Shown one piece after another: positions 25,584 through 33,570 of a stretch of DNA of 35,520 nt; the stretch's first letter is position 1, and every line of letters begins with the position of its first letter. The DNA is from Prevotella sp. CAG:732. GTDB taxonomy: Bacteria; Bacteroidota; Bacteroidia; Bacteroidales; Bacteroidaceae. Both the position numbers and the translations under genes were made by a program. The stretch covers positions 1 through 35,520 of the forward strand of contig FR893221.1 of the NCBI GenBank assembly GCA_000436035.1, given 5' to 3'. The notes beneath the pieces are model-generated. The model did no database searches and had not been told where the DNA came from. It saw only the letters and a program-made list of their open reading frames with translations.

Positions 25584-26822
25584 TCACTTTTCGCCCTTGT
25601 TATCTACCTGTCCAATAGATTCTTCAAGTGCTTTTCTTCTCTTTAATTGTAAATGTATCCTTTTCCATTTCATCATTTGGTTACGATTGGCATTGAGGCA
25701 GAGGGCTATGAGCATACAATAGCCCATACCTTTACCAGAAAGCCAAGATGAATCAGCAGTCTGCTCAATGGCAAGACAGCAAAAAGTTACCATAGCGACA
25801 CGATAGTAGCGCATATCCGCAATGATATTAAAGGCTGCCAGACGACGCTTCCAAAACCAGCAGAAGAAGAAAACACCGACGATTCCGAATTGAGCTAATG
25901 ACGGATAATAAGCATCACAGATAAATGCTCCAACAACTCCCAAACCCCAAATTCCATTCAAATCATATTTATAATACAAAGGCGAATAATACACTTTGGC
26001 ACCATTACAAGCAAAAGAACCCATTCCCGAACCAAATGGGAAATAGTCCCAAAGAATTTTCAAACCCGTCTTATAGGTCATTGGACGAGCCAAACCCTCA
26101 TTGTCTAATCCTGATACATAATAAGCATCAAACCGTGTCCAACTTACCATCAAAACAATGGTTACGACCAATACACAATAAATCATGGTTTTAGGAGAGC
26201 GGAAATTCAAGCGTTTTTTTAAAAAGAAAATAAAGGATATGAAACAAACCACCTCACCAATGAACTTAAATTTCGGTGCCAACATACCTGTAAGCACCAA
26301 AAACAAGGCTATGAGTCGGTTACGTTTGGTCTCCTTGGTGAATAGGTAATAACTCATTCCTGTACATATTGCCAATTGACCAAGAACAGGGAACTCTGCC
26401 TCAACCTGCGAATCTAATGTTTGTAGATGATACAAAATCCATGAGAACAATGTAATAATCATAGTTATCAACATCCATTTTTTCTGCTTCTTCGTAAACT
26501 GAGGATTTAGGATCCACGTACAGAAAATGATGGAATAAGGTCGAATCTCCTGCATCAAGTCAAGCCACACACCTCCACTAACATTTGCCCCAAACAAGAG
26601 AGAGTACACAACATAGAACGCAATAACTCCCAAACAAGCAACGAACTCCTTCCATGGCTCCTTATTAATGTACTTAGAGCCATACATTATAAACGTGTAA
26701 AGCAATAAGATGATAGTCATAATCTCATCCACACTAGAAAAACCAGGCAAATCATTGTAGGCAATACACGTAGGGAAATAAATAATCCAATAAAGAGTAA
26801 AAAAACGAGATATATTTTTCAC
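25584..26822 (-). CDS. O-antigen/capsule polymerase, Wzy-like membrane protein
   Basis: The 412-aa protein is mostly hydrophobic, with about ten predicted membrane helices, a large loop near residues 235-300 (ending PFGSGMGSFACNG), and a basic C-terminal tail. This is the topology of Wzy/O-antigen ligase family proteins, whose sequences are poorly conserved. It lies in the middle of the glycosyltransferase operon, 2 bases from the GT32 gene, and is the only polymerase candidate in the locus. No flippase (Wzx) gene is present in the window. Confidence 0.8.
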   Translation of the reverse strand: MKNISRFFTLYWIIYFPTCIAYNDLPGFSSVDEIMTIILLLYTFIMYGSKYINKEPWKEFVACLGVIAFYVVYSLLFGANVSGGVWLDLMQEIRPYSIIFCTWILNPQFTKKQKKWMLITMIITLFSWILYHLQTLDSQVEAEFPVLGQLAICTGMSYYLFTKETKRNRLIALFLVLTGMLAPKFKFIGEVVCFISFIFFLKKRLNFRSPKTMIYCVLVVTIVLMVSWTRFDAYYVSGLDNEGLARPMTYKTGLKILWDYFPFGSGMGSFACNGAKVYYSPLYYKYDLNGIWGLGVVGAFICDAYYPSLAQFGIVGVFFFCWFWKRRLAAFNIIADMRYYRVAMVTFCCLAIEQTADSSWLSGKGMGYCMLIALCLNANRNQMMKWKRIHLQLKRRKALEESIGQVDNKGEK

Positions 26823-26824
26823 TG

Positions 26825-27604
26825 TTATATTTTTTTAAATGGAATTTGAAACCAAGTAAATTTGTTACGCCCCCAAGTTTTTTGACCAATTACATAAACT
26901 AGCTTGACAAACCACTTAGGCAAATAACTCTTAATAGACATCTTCTGTTCACCTTTCAGCCAACTACCAGCATAATTGTGAGCACTATAACTTTTAGCTG
27001 TACGATGTACTTCTATTGCATTTCGACTGTTGAAGAAATCTTTATCAAAAACATACATTTCTTTTTTTGAAATGTCAAACCTCTTCACATCGAGAAGCTT
27101 TAAATCAGTAATTCTCAAAAAGCGATAGTTAAGACGTGTCAGTACATGATGGAAACGACATGGCAGAGTTAGTGTATCAATAGAACCATCTTCCTTCACA
27201 AAAGACTTGCCTTGATAGGAATCTAACATATCTTTCACCCATAGACAACCTGCCTCACACCCAATTACGGCCGCCTCGAATGCACGTATCTGGTCATGCC
27301 CTATAAAATAAGGCAATGCCAATAAGTCGTCAAATTTTTTATACACTATGACATCGGAGTCCAAATAGATTCCTCCGTAATGGTACAGAGCATAAAGGCG
27401 AATGTAATCAGCAGCAAAGGCATACTTCTTTGCCTCGAAAGCTTGCTTCGTCCAAACGGTAGAATTGATATCAAACCGCTTGGTGTCCCACACCCATACC
27501 TCATACTCTGGCAGATACTTCTTCCAAGTATCAAGACATTGTTGTATCTCTGCTGGATAAGGATCACCCGATAGCCAACAGAGATGAATAATCTTTGGTA
27601 TCAT
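26825..27604 (-). CDS. Glycosyltransferase family 32-like (DXD sugar-binding)
   Basis: The 259-aa protein begins IPKIIHLCWLSGDPYP, the GT32/OCH1-type N terminus, and carries the metal-binding DSD at residues 82-84 within HYGGIYLDSDV. The preceding segment AADYIRLYALYHYGG is also typical. These enzymes transfer galactose or mannose in capsule biosynthesis. It is the first gene after the 73-aa/200-aa insert. The 163-base gap upstream contains a 12-base palindrome (27672-27683) but no clear promoter. Confidence 0.88.
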   Translation of the reverse strand: MIPKIIHLCWLSGDPYPAEIQQCLDTWKKYLPEYEVWVWDTKRFDINSTVWTKQAFEAKKYAFAADYIRLYALYHYGGIYLDSDVIVYKKFDDLLALPYFIGHDQIRAFEAAVIGCEAGCLWVKDMLDSYQGKSFVKEDGSIDTLTLPCRFHHVLTRLNYRFLRITDLKLLDVKRFDISKKEMYVFDKDFFNSRNAIEVHRTAKSYSAHNYAGSWLKGEQKMSIKSYLPKWFVKLVYVIGQKTWGRNKFTWFQIPFKKI

Positions 27605-27671
27605 TATATTTTTGATTTTTCTTAGAATTTACAAAATCTTTCGTTTTCGCCTATTTCCCGTTTCCGCATAG

Positions 27672-27683
27672 CTTTGTACAAAG
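27672..27683. promoter_or_regulatory. 12-base palindrome upstream of the GT32 gene
   Basis: CTTTGTACAAAG is a perfect palindrome 68 bases before the GT32 start, in the only sizeable gap of this operon segment (27605-27767). It could be a regulator site. A 12-base palindrome in AT-rich DNA may also be chance. Confidence 0.3.
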
Positions 27684-27767
27684 GCTTATCCTATAAAAGG
27701 CAATAACATAAAGCGCAGACAAGGCTCATCACCCTATCTGCTTAACATATAAATAGTATTATTCAAT

Positions 27768-28370
27768 TTACAAGTATTTCGCTAAGATAATCGATATTAC
27801 ACCAGATGCAATCGCACTCAATATCCACAAAAGCACTTGCATTGATTTGCGCACCGAGAAGCGAATGCGTGCCCAATGCAAGTCTGGCACAACTTCCTGT
27901 ATCACATTTTCCAAATCACAATAAAGATTATATGAATTCTGATAAGTATCCAATGCAGATTGGGTATCAAGCGACTCCAAAGACTTAACCTTTCGAACCA
28001 TCTTTGTTGCCTTAGTTCTCAATGTTTTATATTTAGGATAAAATGTTCCATTCTGCAAAACTGTCAAATCAACATTCTTCGTCTGACGCTCGAAAAGTAA
28101 AACTTCATCATGTAAAGACAAGTTCAAGCACTTATAACAATCCAACATGATTCTAGTTACATGACGCTCTGCCTTATGTATCTCTGAATCAACTTGATTA
28201 GAAGAAATCCTCTCAGAATAACAGCGAGCAATGTGGTCGTGTAAAGCTCTGATTTCATTAAACAAAGGAAGAGGGAACTGCTCTGTTCGAGCTTCTAGTT
28301 CTGCTATCAACGGTTTTATAACCATATTATACTCTTTATAAAGAGCTATGATTCGCATATCTGTATCCAT
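27768..28370 (-). CDS. Hypothetical protein with C-terminal membrane anchor
   Basis: The 200-aa protein is unrecognised. Residues 1-175 are helical and charged, with a possible coiled coil (IIALYKEYNMVIKPLIAELE), and the end is a single hydrophobic helix (VLLWILSAIASGVISIILA, about 178-197) just before the C terminus, so it may be tail-anchored. It lies 31 bases after a 73-aa ORF with its own promoter. The pair sits inside the polysaccharide operon but resembles no sugar enzyme. A regulatory or defence role is possible but unproven. Confidence 0.65.
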   Translation of the reverse strand: MDTDMRIIALYKEYNMVIKPLIAELEARTEQFPLPLFNEIRALHDHIARCYSERISSNQVDSEIHKAERHVTRIMLDCYKCLNLSLHDEVLLFERQTKNVDLTVLQNGTFYPKYKTLRTKATKMVRKVKSLESLDTQSALDTYQNSYNLYCDLENVIQEVVPDLHWARIRFSVRKSMQVLLWILSAIASGVISIILAKYL

Positions 28371-28401
28371 AATAATATGTTTTTAAATTCTTGCTATTTG
28401 T

Positions 28402-28623
28402 CTATCTATCTATTGCATTTTGAGAAATCAGTCTCTTGAAGAAAAGATAAACAGAACCACGGTTTACCATGCTCTTTAAAGAAAAGGCAGGTCTAAGTTT
28501 TTTGCCAATACGATTTTCGATGAGAGCATCCAATTCTTCTGCACTCATCTGCATAAGCTCATCATAAGTTTTTCCAAGCCTATGTTTCAACGTTTCTTTT
28601 GTTTTATTATTTAATGTATGCAT
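28402..28623 (-). CDS. Hypothetical small protein (73 aa)
   Basis: The small basic protein (TYDELMQMSAEELDALIENR, then a C-terminal MVNRGSVYLFFKRLISQ) is not assigned to a family. It directly follows a well-formed promoter (28645-28675) and precedes the 200-aa tail-anchored protein, so the two form a likely transcription unit. No transmembrane segment or catalytic motif is seen. Confidence 0.6.
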   Translation of the reverse strand: MHTLNNKTKETLKHRLGKTYDELMQMSAEELDALIENRIGKKLRPAFSLKSMVNRGSVYLFFKRLISQNAIDR

Positions 28624-28644
28624 AAATCTGTAATTTTACGGCTG

Positions 28645-28675
28645 CAAAAATAGTACTTTTATATTAAACTTGCAA
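28645..28675 (-). promoter_or_regulatory. Promoter of the 73-aa/200-aa unit
   Basis: On the minus strand TTG (28673-28675) is followed after 20 bases by TATTTTTG (28645-28652), a good Bacteroidetes promoter 22 bases before the 73-aa ORF. It probably also drives the downstream polysaccharide genes. Confidence 0.72.
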
Positions 28676-28708
28676 GCTTTTTAATGCTTTTCTTATCGAA
28701 ATTAACAG

Positions 28709-28891
28709 TTATAAACTGAAATCTTCCCTCAGTTCCTCCATGAGCCACTTCATCCTCACATCCCAAGAGCCAAGCCTTTCAGCCGTCTCCCGATTCTTAC
28801 CCACAAGTTCTTGATAATCATCAATATGCTCCACGACATCCCGAATCAAAGCCTCAGCGGAAATATCCTCCCTCAAGTCATAGACAGACAT
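28709..28891 (-). pseudogene. C-terminal remnant of a glycosyltransferase
   Basis: The 60-aa ORF (MSVYDLREDISAEALIRDVV, then IDDYQELVGKNRETAERLGSWDVRMKWL) resembles the last 50 residues of the neighbouring 313-aa transferase (IEDYQELVDRNRKSALEKGDWKLRIRQM). It contains only the final helices of a GT-B fold and could not catalyse transfer. A TAG lies two codons upstream in frame. It is best read as the tail of a second, lost paralogue. Confidence 0.7.
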
Positions 28892-28910
28892 CTTCTATGT
28901 TCTTCATTGT

Positions 28911-29852
28911 CTATTTACATTCATAACCTAGCTCTTCCAACATATCCATCATCTGTCGGATTCGTAGTTTCCAGTCTCCCTTTTCCAAAGCAGACTTACG
29001 GTTTCTATCCACCAACTCTTGATAATCCTCTATATTAGCAAGAATGTCAAGTATTTGCTCATTGGCATATTCCTTGTCTAAATGAACGACAGGATCATAA
29101 CCAATAATATCTATCAACTCTTTTGGCGCTCTACCAAGAATAACGACACCTGACAACATACATTCCCAATATCTCTGAGTTAAAGTGTCAATACCTTCCG
29201 CCAACTCTGGCTGATTGTCCAAGCGAGTAAGTGCCAAGGTTATTTTAGAATCAGCAAGCGCATCAGCCAACTGGGCACGAGTATGCAGTCCCATAGCCTC
29301 ATTTCGACTACTCAACACCTTTATCGACTTATCAAAGTTCGATGAATCCAAGATTCGGCTACATCTACCAAATTCCAAGTAATCAATGGAACGATCCGAC
29401 AAGTTTTTCCCTGCATGATAAAGTTCCGTCTCTATTGCCTCTGGCAAATGGTAGATATGAACCTTAGGACATAGTTCTCTCATCTTATCCGCCGTCTGTG
29501 AAGATGTGAAAAAAGCAGTGCGCACATGATGCTTTTCAAACCATCTTTCCATATCATTCACATATCTTGGCCAGCAATCCCAAACCACAGGAACCACTTC
29601 ATACCCCAAGTAATCAGGGAATGTATCAAATCTAAGACTTGCTCCCTCAACAAATCTCAAACGAGCCTCTTTGGAACTTTGCCACAATGACGGCAAGTCC
29701 AAATGATAAGACAAACGCTCATAATATTTCTCCAATGGTCGTAAAGAGACTACACTTCCCCCACATTCTTCCCATTTTTTATATACAGCCAACTTGAAGT
29801 TGCTGTTGTTCTGATATATGAATGGCTTTACTGCCTTAATTATTTTTCCCAT
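28911..29852 (-). CDS. Glycosyltransferase, GT-B type (GT1/GT4-like C-terminal domain)
   Basis: The 313-aa protein lacks the strong GT4 motifs but ends with a transferase domain: LADALADSKITLALTRLDNQPELAEGIDTLTQRYWECMLSG (a donor-binding region), a VVILGRAP strand, then helices ending in the EDYQELVDRN pattern shared with other glycosyltransferase tails. The N-terminal half has no signal peptide. Its start overlaps the end of the broken pyruvyl transferase by 17 bases, the spacing of an original operon. Confidence 0.75.
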   Translation of the reverse strand: MGKIIKAVKPFIYQNNSNFKLAVYKKWEECGGSVVSLRPLEKYYERLSYHLDLPSLWQSSKEARLRFVEGASLRFDTFPDYLGYEVVPVVWDCWPRYVNDMERWFEKHHVRTAFFTSSQTADKMRELCPKVHIYHLPEAIETELYHAGKNLSDRSIDYLEFGRCSRILDSSNFDKSIKVLSSRNEAMGLHTRAQLADALADSKITLALTRLDNQPELAEGIDTLTQRYWECMLSGVVILGRAPKELIDIIGYDPVVHLDKEYANEQILDILANIEDYQELVDRNRKSALEKGDWKLRIRQMMDMLEELGYECK

Positions 29853-30197
29853 GACGAATTTTATTAATAGAGTCCATCAATAGTTGCTCTGAACTTTGTC
29901 TGATTGAATTCAAATGATCTTCCTTTGCAATGATTGTATCGGAATGAATCAAAGATACAGAAACATCACTTTTATAATATACCAACGAGTCTTTTTGTCC
30001 TAAGGCATTGAGCAAGAATACTTCACCTTGTCATAGATATTGCGTCCCCAACTAGGCTCATATCCAGCGTAAGAATAGATGTAATCAATGATTTTATTGT
30101 CTATTCCATGCTGAAATAGCTTATGTCGCAAGGCATAAGCTTGTAAGGCAGAACCAAAGTTCGGAACCCTATGCATTGTTATGATTCCTATCTTCAT
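29836..30197 (-). pseudogene. Polysaccharide pyruvyl transferase, internally deleted
   Basis: The first 55 or so codons from ATG 30197 read as a pyruvyl transferase (PF04230-type) N terminus: MKIGIITMHRVPNFGSALQA, followed by KIIDYI. The frame then runs to a stop at 30000. In a different frame, sequence from about 30015 to 29836 (LLNALGQKDSLVYYKSDV, then SSEQLLMDSINKI) reads as the C-terminal end of the same family. Normal members are about 350-400 aa, so roughly 250 central codons have been lost and the frame shifted. The intact enzyme would have added pyruvate ketals to the polysaccharide. Confidence 0.75.
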
Positions 30198-30199
30198 TA

Positions 30200-31396
30200 T
30201 TATTTTATTTTAAAGATTCTTTTCAGTTTTGCGTAAGCTCTAAAAGGCTTGCCAAACAGAGCCAACACAAAATTCCATTGTTTCAGATTCAAATATATAC
30301 GGTGCTCAAATAAATACATGACAAGGGAACTGACAGGTACTGGACGAGCGTTATCTTTCATCTGCCCTTCCGCCACAACTTCCAGTGGTTGTGACACTAG
30401 AGTAGCATTCTTCAAACTCTCAACTATCATTTTGCCTTTCTCTGTAAAAGTCACCAAGGCACTTACACCCTTCTCATCCTCCTTGTAGGTATTCCCCCAT
30501 AAATCACCGATTCTGATATCTGCTGATGACTTATCGTATTTATACTTACATGCCTTTACACATTGTTCACCTAGGCAATAATGTCCCAAAAACATCTTGT
30601 AAAACCAATCACCTTGGGACATTCGGCTTTGTACGAAAGTTTTTTTTCCTTATTAACATATTATAAGAGTCATGCCAATTTACAGGCTGAGAACACTTAT
30701 TACCATCCATCCCATCAGCCAGCTATCATGCCAGCCATAGCTGAATTTGTTCCTCCAACTGGCGTATGTTATTTGCCCTATAACAGGTTCCAACATTCTG
30801 ATATAATTTTTCCAAGCGTGCATAGACGGAACACAATGGCAATAAAAATCCATCAATATGAAGTTGTCCTCACACCTGAACTTTCAGATGAGTCTTCTAA
30901 AAGAATCTATCTGGCAAGGTGTCCCCGTAACGAGGTACTTCTTTTTACGATCTATGTTCTTGAAAGCCTCAGTCGTATAGCTCTGGATGTACTTACTTCC
31001 TATAGAAGGAATCAATTCTTCCACTGTAGTTGCAATGTAGTGCTCCGCACGTTGATTCGTGATGTCATAGCGACAGCCTACAACATTATAGCCTTCTTGA
31101 AGAAGCTGCCTACCGATTTCAAAACCAATGCCGCCGCTTGAACATTTTTTCCGAACCTCCTCATCATCACTCCACGAAGCCCAAGCATGAATGCTCGTTG
31201 ATTCCAAAGCCAACTCCTTATGGCTATACGCACAGACATCACGGCACAAACCACATTGAGTGCATTTGTTGGAATCTTTTATATAAGGTTCATAAAAGCC
31301 TTTCTTATTCAAACGGATTTGAATAATGTTGCGAGGACAGGCAGCCGCACATACTCCACAACCATAGCAGTTCTTTATATCTGATATATTATTCAT
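30200..31396 (-). pseudogene. FrhB-like iron-sulfur protein (coenzyme F420 hydrogenase beta-subunit family), broken
   Basis: The first 170 codons encode two ferredoxin-type 4Fe-4S motifs (CYGCGVCAAACP and CTQCGLCRDVC) and KYLVTGTPCQIDSFRRL. An in-frame TGA (30884-30886) then interrupts, although homologous sequence continues (MDFYCHCVPSMHAWKNYI). Two frameshifts follow: one near 30700-30715, and one at a run of eight T (30640-30647) before the frame MSQGDWFYKMFLGHYCLGEQ that ends at 30200. Members of this family commonly neighbour pyruvyl transferases in Bacteroidetes polysaccharide loci. Its ATG follows the acyltransferase stop with no gap. Confidence 0.85.
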
Positions 31397-32377
31397 CTAT
31401 TTCACATTAAATAATATTCTTACCAAACTAAACTTAGGCAAAACTACAATTCCCAATAAAGGAATAAAAATCAACATGGAATCAAACAAAAGACCGGCAA
31501 TTTTCCCTTCAAGCGCAAGCCTAGAATACACAAGCGTCTTAGAGAAAGAAAACATGTAATCTATACCATGTACAGACAGAAGCAACAAGCTCATTCTTCC
31601 AACATAAGCAAGCCAAGCCATTAGTTTATTATTTCCACATAGCCTACATATATAATAAATTACGCCACTAGCACATATTGCTGCCAATACATTTCCCAAC
31701 CAATTTGGGAAATACAATGCATAAAAATATGGTTCTCCGATAAACATTCCAAATGCAACGAAACAAAGCATCAATAAGGAGCACCAAATTTTGCATTCAC
31801 TCTTCTCGATATTCATATTATGCGCAATGTTGCCAACATAATAAAAAATAAGTGCAGCCATTCCATGCGCTAGATAAAAAGGAACATAATACTTACTTCC
31901 TATCATGACACTCAATACCGATAGACAAAATACTGCCCCCCCGAATAACCACTTATTTAAGATCATCCTTGATAGCGCATCATAAATAATACGACACCAA
32001 AACAAAGCCAACAAAAACCAAAGAGGACCATTTCCGCCATATCCTACCATGGCATCGCTACCAAACCATGCTGACGAAATGCCAATGGTTCCAAATATCA
32101 CTTTTTCAGAAATGTCCATGGATAAGACCAAAGAAACAATCAACACAATTCCACAAGTAATAACGTAAGGAACCATCAAGCCACGAATCGACGATTCCAA
32201 GGATTTCTTCCATGGTTTGACATAAAAGAAATAGCCTGAGACCATAAAAAATAGCGGCATGTGCCACATATATATAAAGTGGTGCAAAAATTCTGGAATT
32301 ACGCAATGTCCACATAGCATCGCAAGAATGGCAATGCCTTTCATCAAATCAAATGTGATATCTCTTTTTGCTCCCAT
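31397..32377 (-). CDS. Acyltransferase family 3 membrane protein
   Basis: The 326-aa protein has the acyltransferase-3 (OafA/NodX type) N terminus: RDITFDLMKGIAILAMLCGH, then FIYMWHMPLFFMVSGYFF. About ten hydrophobic helices follow. Members acetylate or otherwise acylate surface sugars across the inner membrane. The stop TAG directly abuts the ATG of the broken FrhB-like gene, so they belong to one operon. It starts 2 bases after the upstream glycosyltransferase gene. Confidence 0.88.
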   Translation of the reverse strand: MGAKRDITFDLMKGIAILAMLCGHCVIPEFLHHFIYMWHMPLFFMVSGYFFYVKPWKKSLESSIRGLMVPYVITCGIVLIVSLVLSMDISEKVIFGTIGISSAWFGSDAMVGYGGNGPLWFLLALFWCRIIYDALSRMILNKWLFGGAVFCLSVLSVMIGSKYYVPFYLAHGMAALIFYYVGNIAHNMNIEKSECKIWCSLLMLCFVAFGMFIGEPYFYALYFPNWLGNVLAAICASGVIYYICRLCGNNKLMAWLAYVGRMSLLLLSVHGIDYMFSFSKTLVYSRLALEGKIAGLLFDSMLIFIPLLGIVVLPKFSLVRILFNVK

Positions 32378-32379
32378 AC

Positions 32380-33570
32380 TTAAAATTTATATTTTTCAGC
32401 CAAAGGCTCAAATCCCATCTTTGGCAATAGCACTCTATTTACCCGATAGCTGTAACTCATTTCTTCAAATGACATAGCATCTTCTGTAGGTATCAGTAAT
32501 TTGCCACAATCCAAATTATCTAGTACGTCCGACAGCCCATCACTATCATTTTGCTTCAGCTTGATTCCATATTTCCAATCATTGGAACATACGTCAGCAC
32601 CACCCACATCAGTACTTATAACATAGCAACCTAATGCGGCAGCCTGACTATAAACATTGGCAAATCCTTCATGCCTAGCCGTTGCCAGTAACACTTTGGC
32701 CCGGTTATAATACTCAAACACAGTCTTGGCATCATAAATCATGCCTGTAAATATCAACTTATCCTTATGCTGAGGACATTCTTCGAAGAATTGGTCTATC
32801 ACCTTTTGGAAGCCATCGCCCTCTTTTAGATCAAAGCTGCTCGTAATTGGACCAAGCATATAAATCTTCCAGTCCTTCAAGTCCACCTTTCGCAAGGCAT
32901 TCAGAAGCATTTCGGTATTCTTCTGGTAGCAACCGATACGCCCTACACAAACCATGATGTTCTCCTTTTCCACAAAAGGCTTGCGCCTAAGGCCGTATGA
33001 GAGGAACTTCTCATCATCCAAACAAGGATAGAAATGAAGCAACCCTGTCCAATGCTTCCGCTGGCACAAGTCATCCATAAGATGATAAGCTGCGGTATTG
33101 GCGACTAGATAAGTGACGTGACGGAAAAAGTAGTCAGTCAGCTTATCCTTCACGTATCCAGCCAAGCCCCCAGAATAATGGAAGCCATTCTGGTTAAGTT
33201 CACGAGCTTGTGGCTCCTCCATATCACCAAAGACCACAACCTTTCCTTTTGGGTTTCGCTTCTGATAGAGGAAAGTCGCCAACATGTGAACGGCGCTGCT
33301 ACCTGTGAGGAAGAGAACATCAATGTCTTTGGCATGTGTCAAGATTTCCTTCAAGAACACCTTCCATACATTCTTGTTCTTCGTCCGCTCAATAGCCACT
33401 CCCCGATGCACTTTCGGGATTTCTGTCTTACCCAAGTTTTGGGTATATAAATATTTGCACTCGCCTCCCAGTTCCTTACTTATATAATAAGGTATCAAGA
33501 AGATATCCTTGGAAAGGAACATTTCTTGGAATTGGTAGGCGTAGGCTAGAATTCGTATAGACTTATTCAT
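32380..33570 (-). CDS. Glycosyltransferase family 4
   Basis: The 396-aa call uses the ATG at 33570, which overlaps the stop of the upstream gene as ATGA. The frame is open further to 33669 but that part overlaps the DUF6119 gene and reads as low-complexity basic sequence. An ATG two codons earlier (33576) is also possible. The donor domain shows MVCVGRIGCYQKNTEMLLNA and RHEGFANVYSQAAALG, in which the second Glu of the EX7E motif is Gln. It would add a sugar to the repeat unit. Confidence 0.85.
   Translation of the reverse strand: MNKSIRILAYAYQFQEMFLSKDIFLIPYYISKELGGECKYLYTQNLGKTEIPKVHRGVAIERTKNKNVWKVFLKEILTHAKDIDVLFLTGSSAVHMLATFLYQKRNPKGKVVVFGDMEEPQARELNQNGFHYSGGLAGYVKDKLTDYFFRHVTYLVANTAAYHLMDDLCQRKHWTGLLHFYPCLDDEKFLSYGLRRKPFVEKENIMVCVGRIGCYQKNTEMLLNALRKVDLKDWKIYMLGPITSSFDLKEGDGFQKVIDQFFEECPQHKDKLIFTGMIYDAKTVFEYYNRAKVLLATARHEGFANVYSQAAALGCYVISTDVGGADVCSNDWKYGIKLKQNDSDGLSDVLDNLDCGKLLIPTEDAMSFEEMSYSYRVNRVLLPKMGFEPLAEKYKF

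Noticed and set aside
30581..31141. A 186-aa plus-strand ORF
   Set aside because: It lies antisense over the broken FrhB-like gene. The minus strand carries clear family motifs, and the plus-strand translation looks random.
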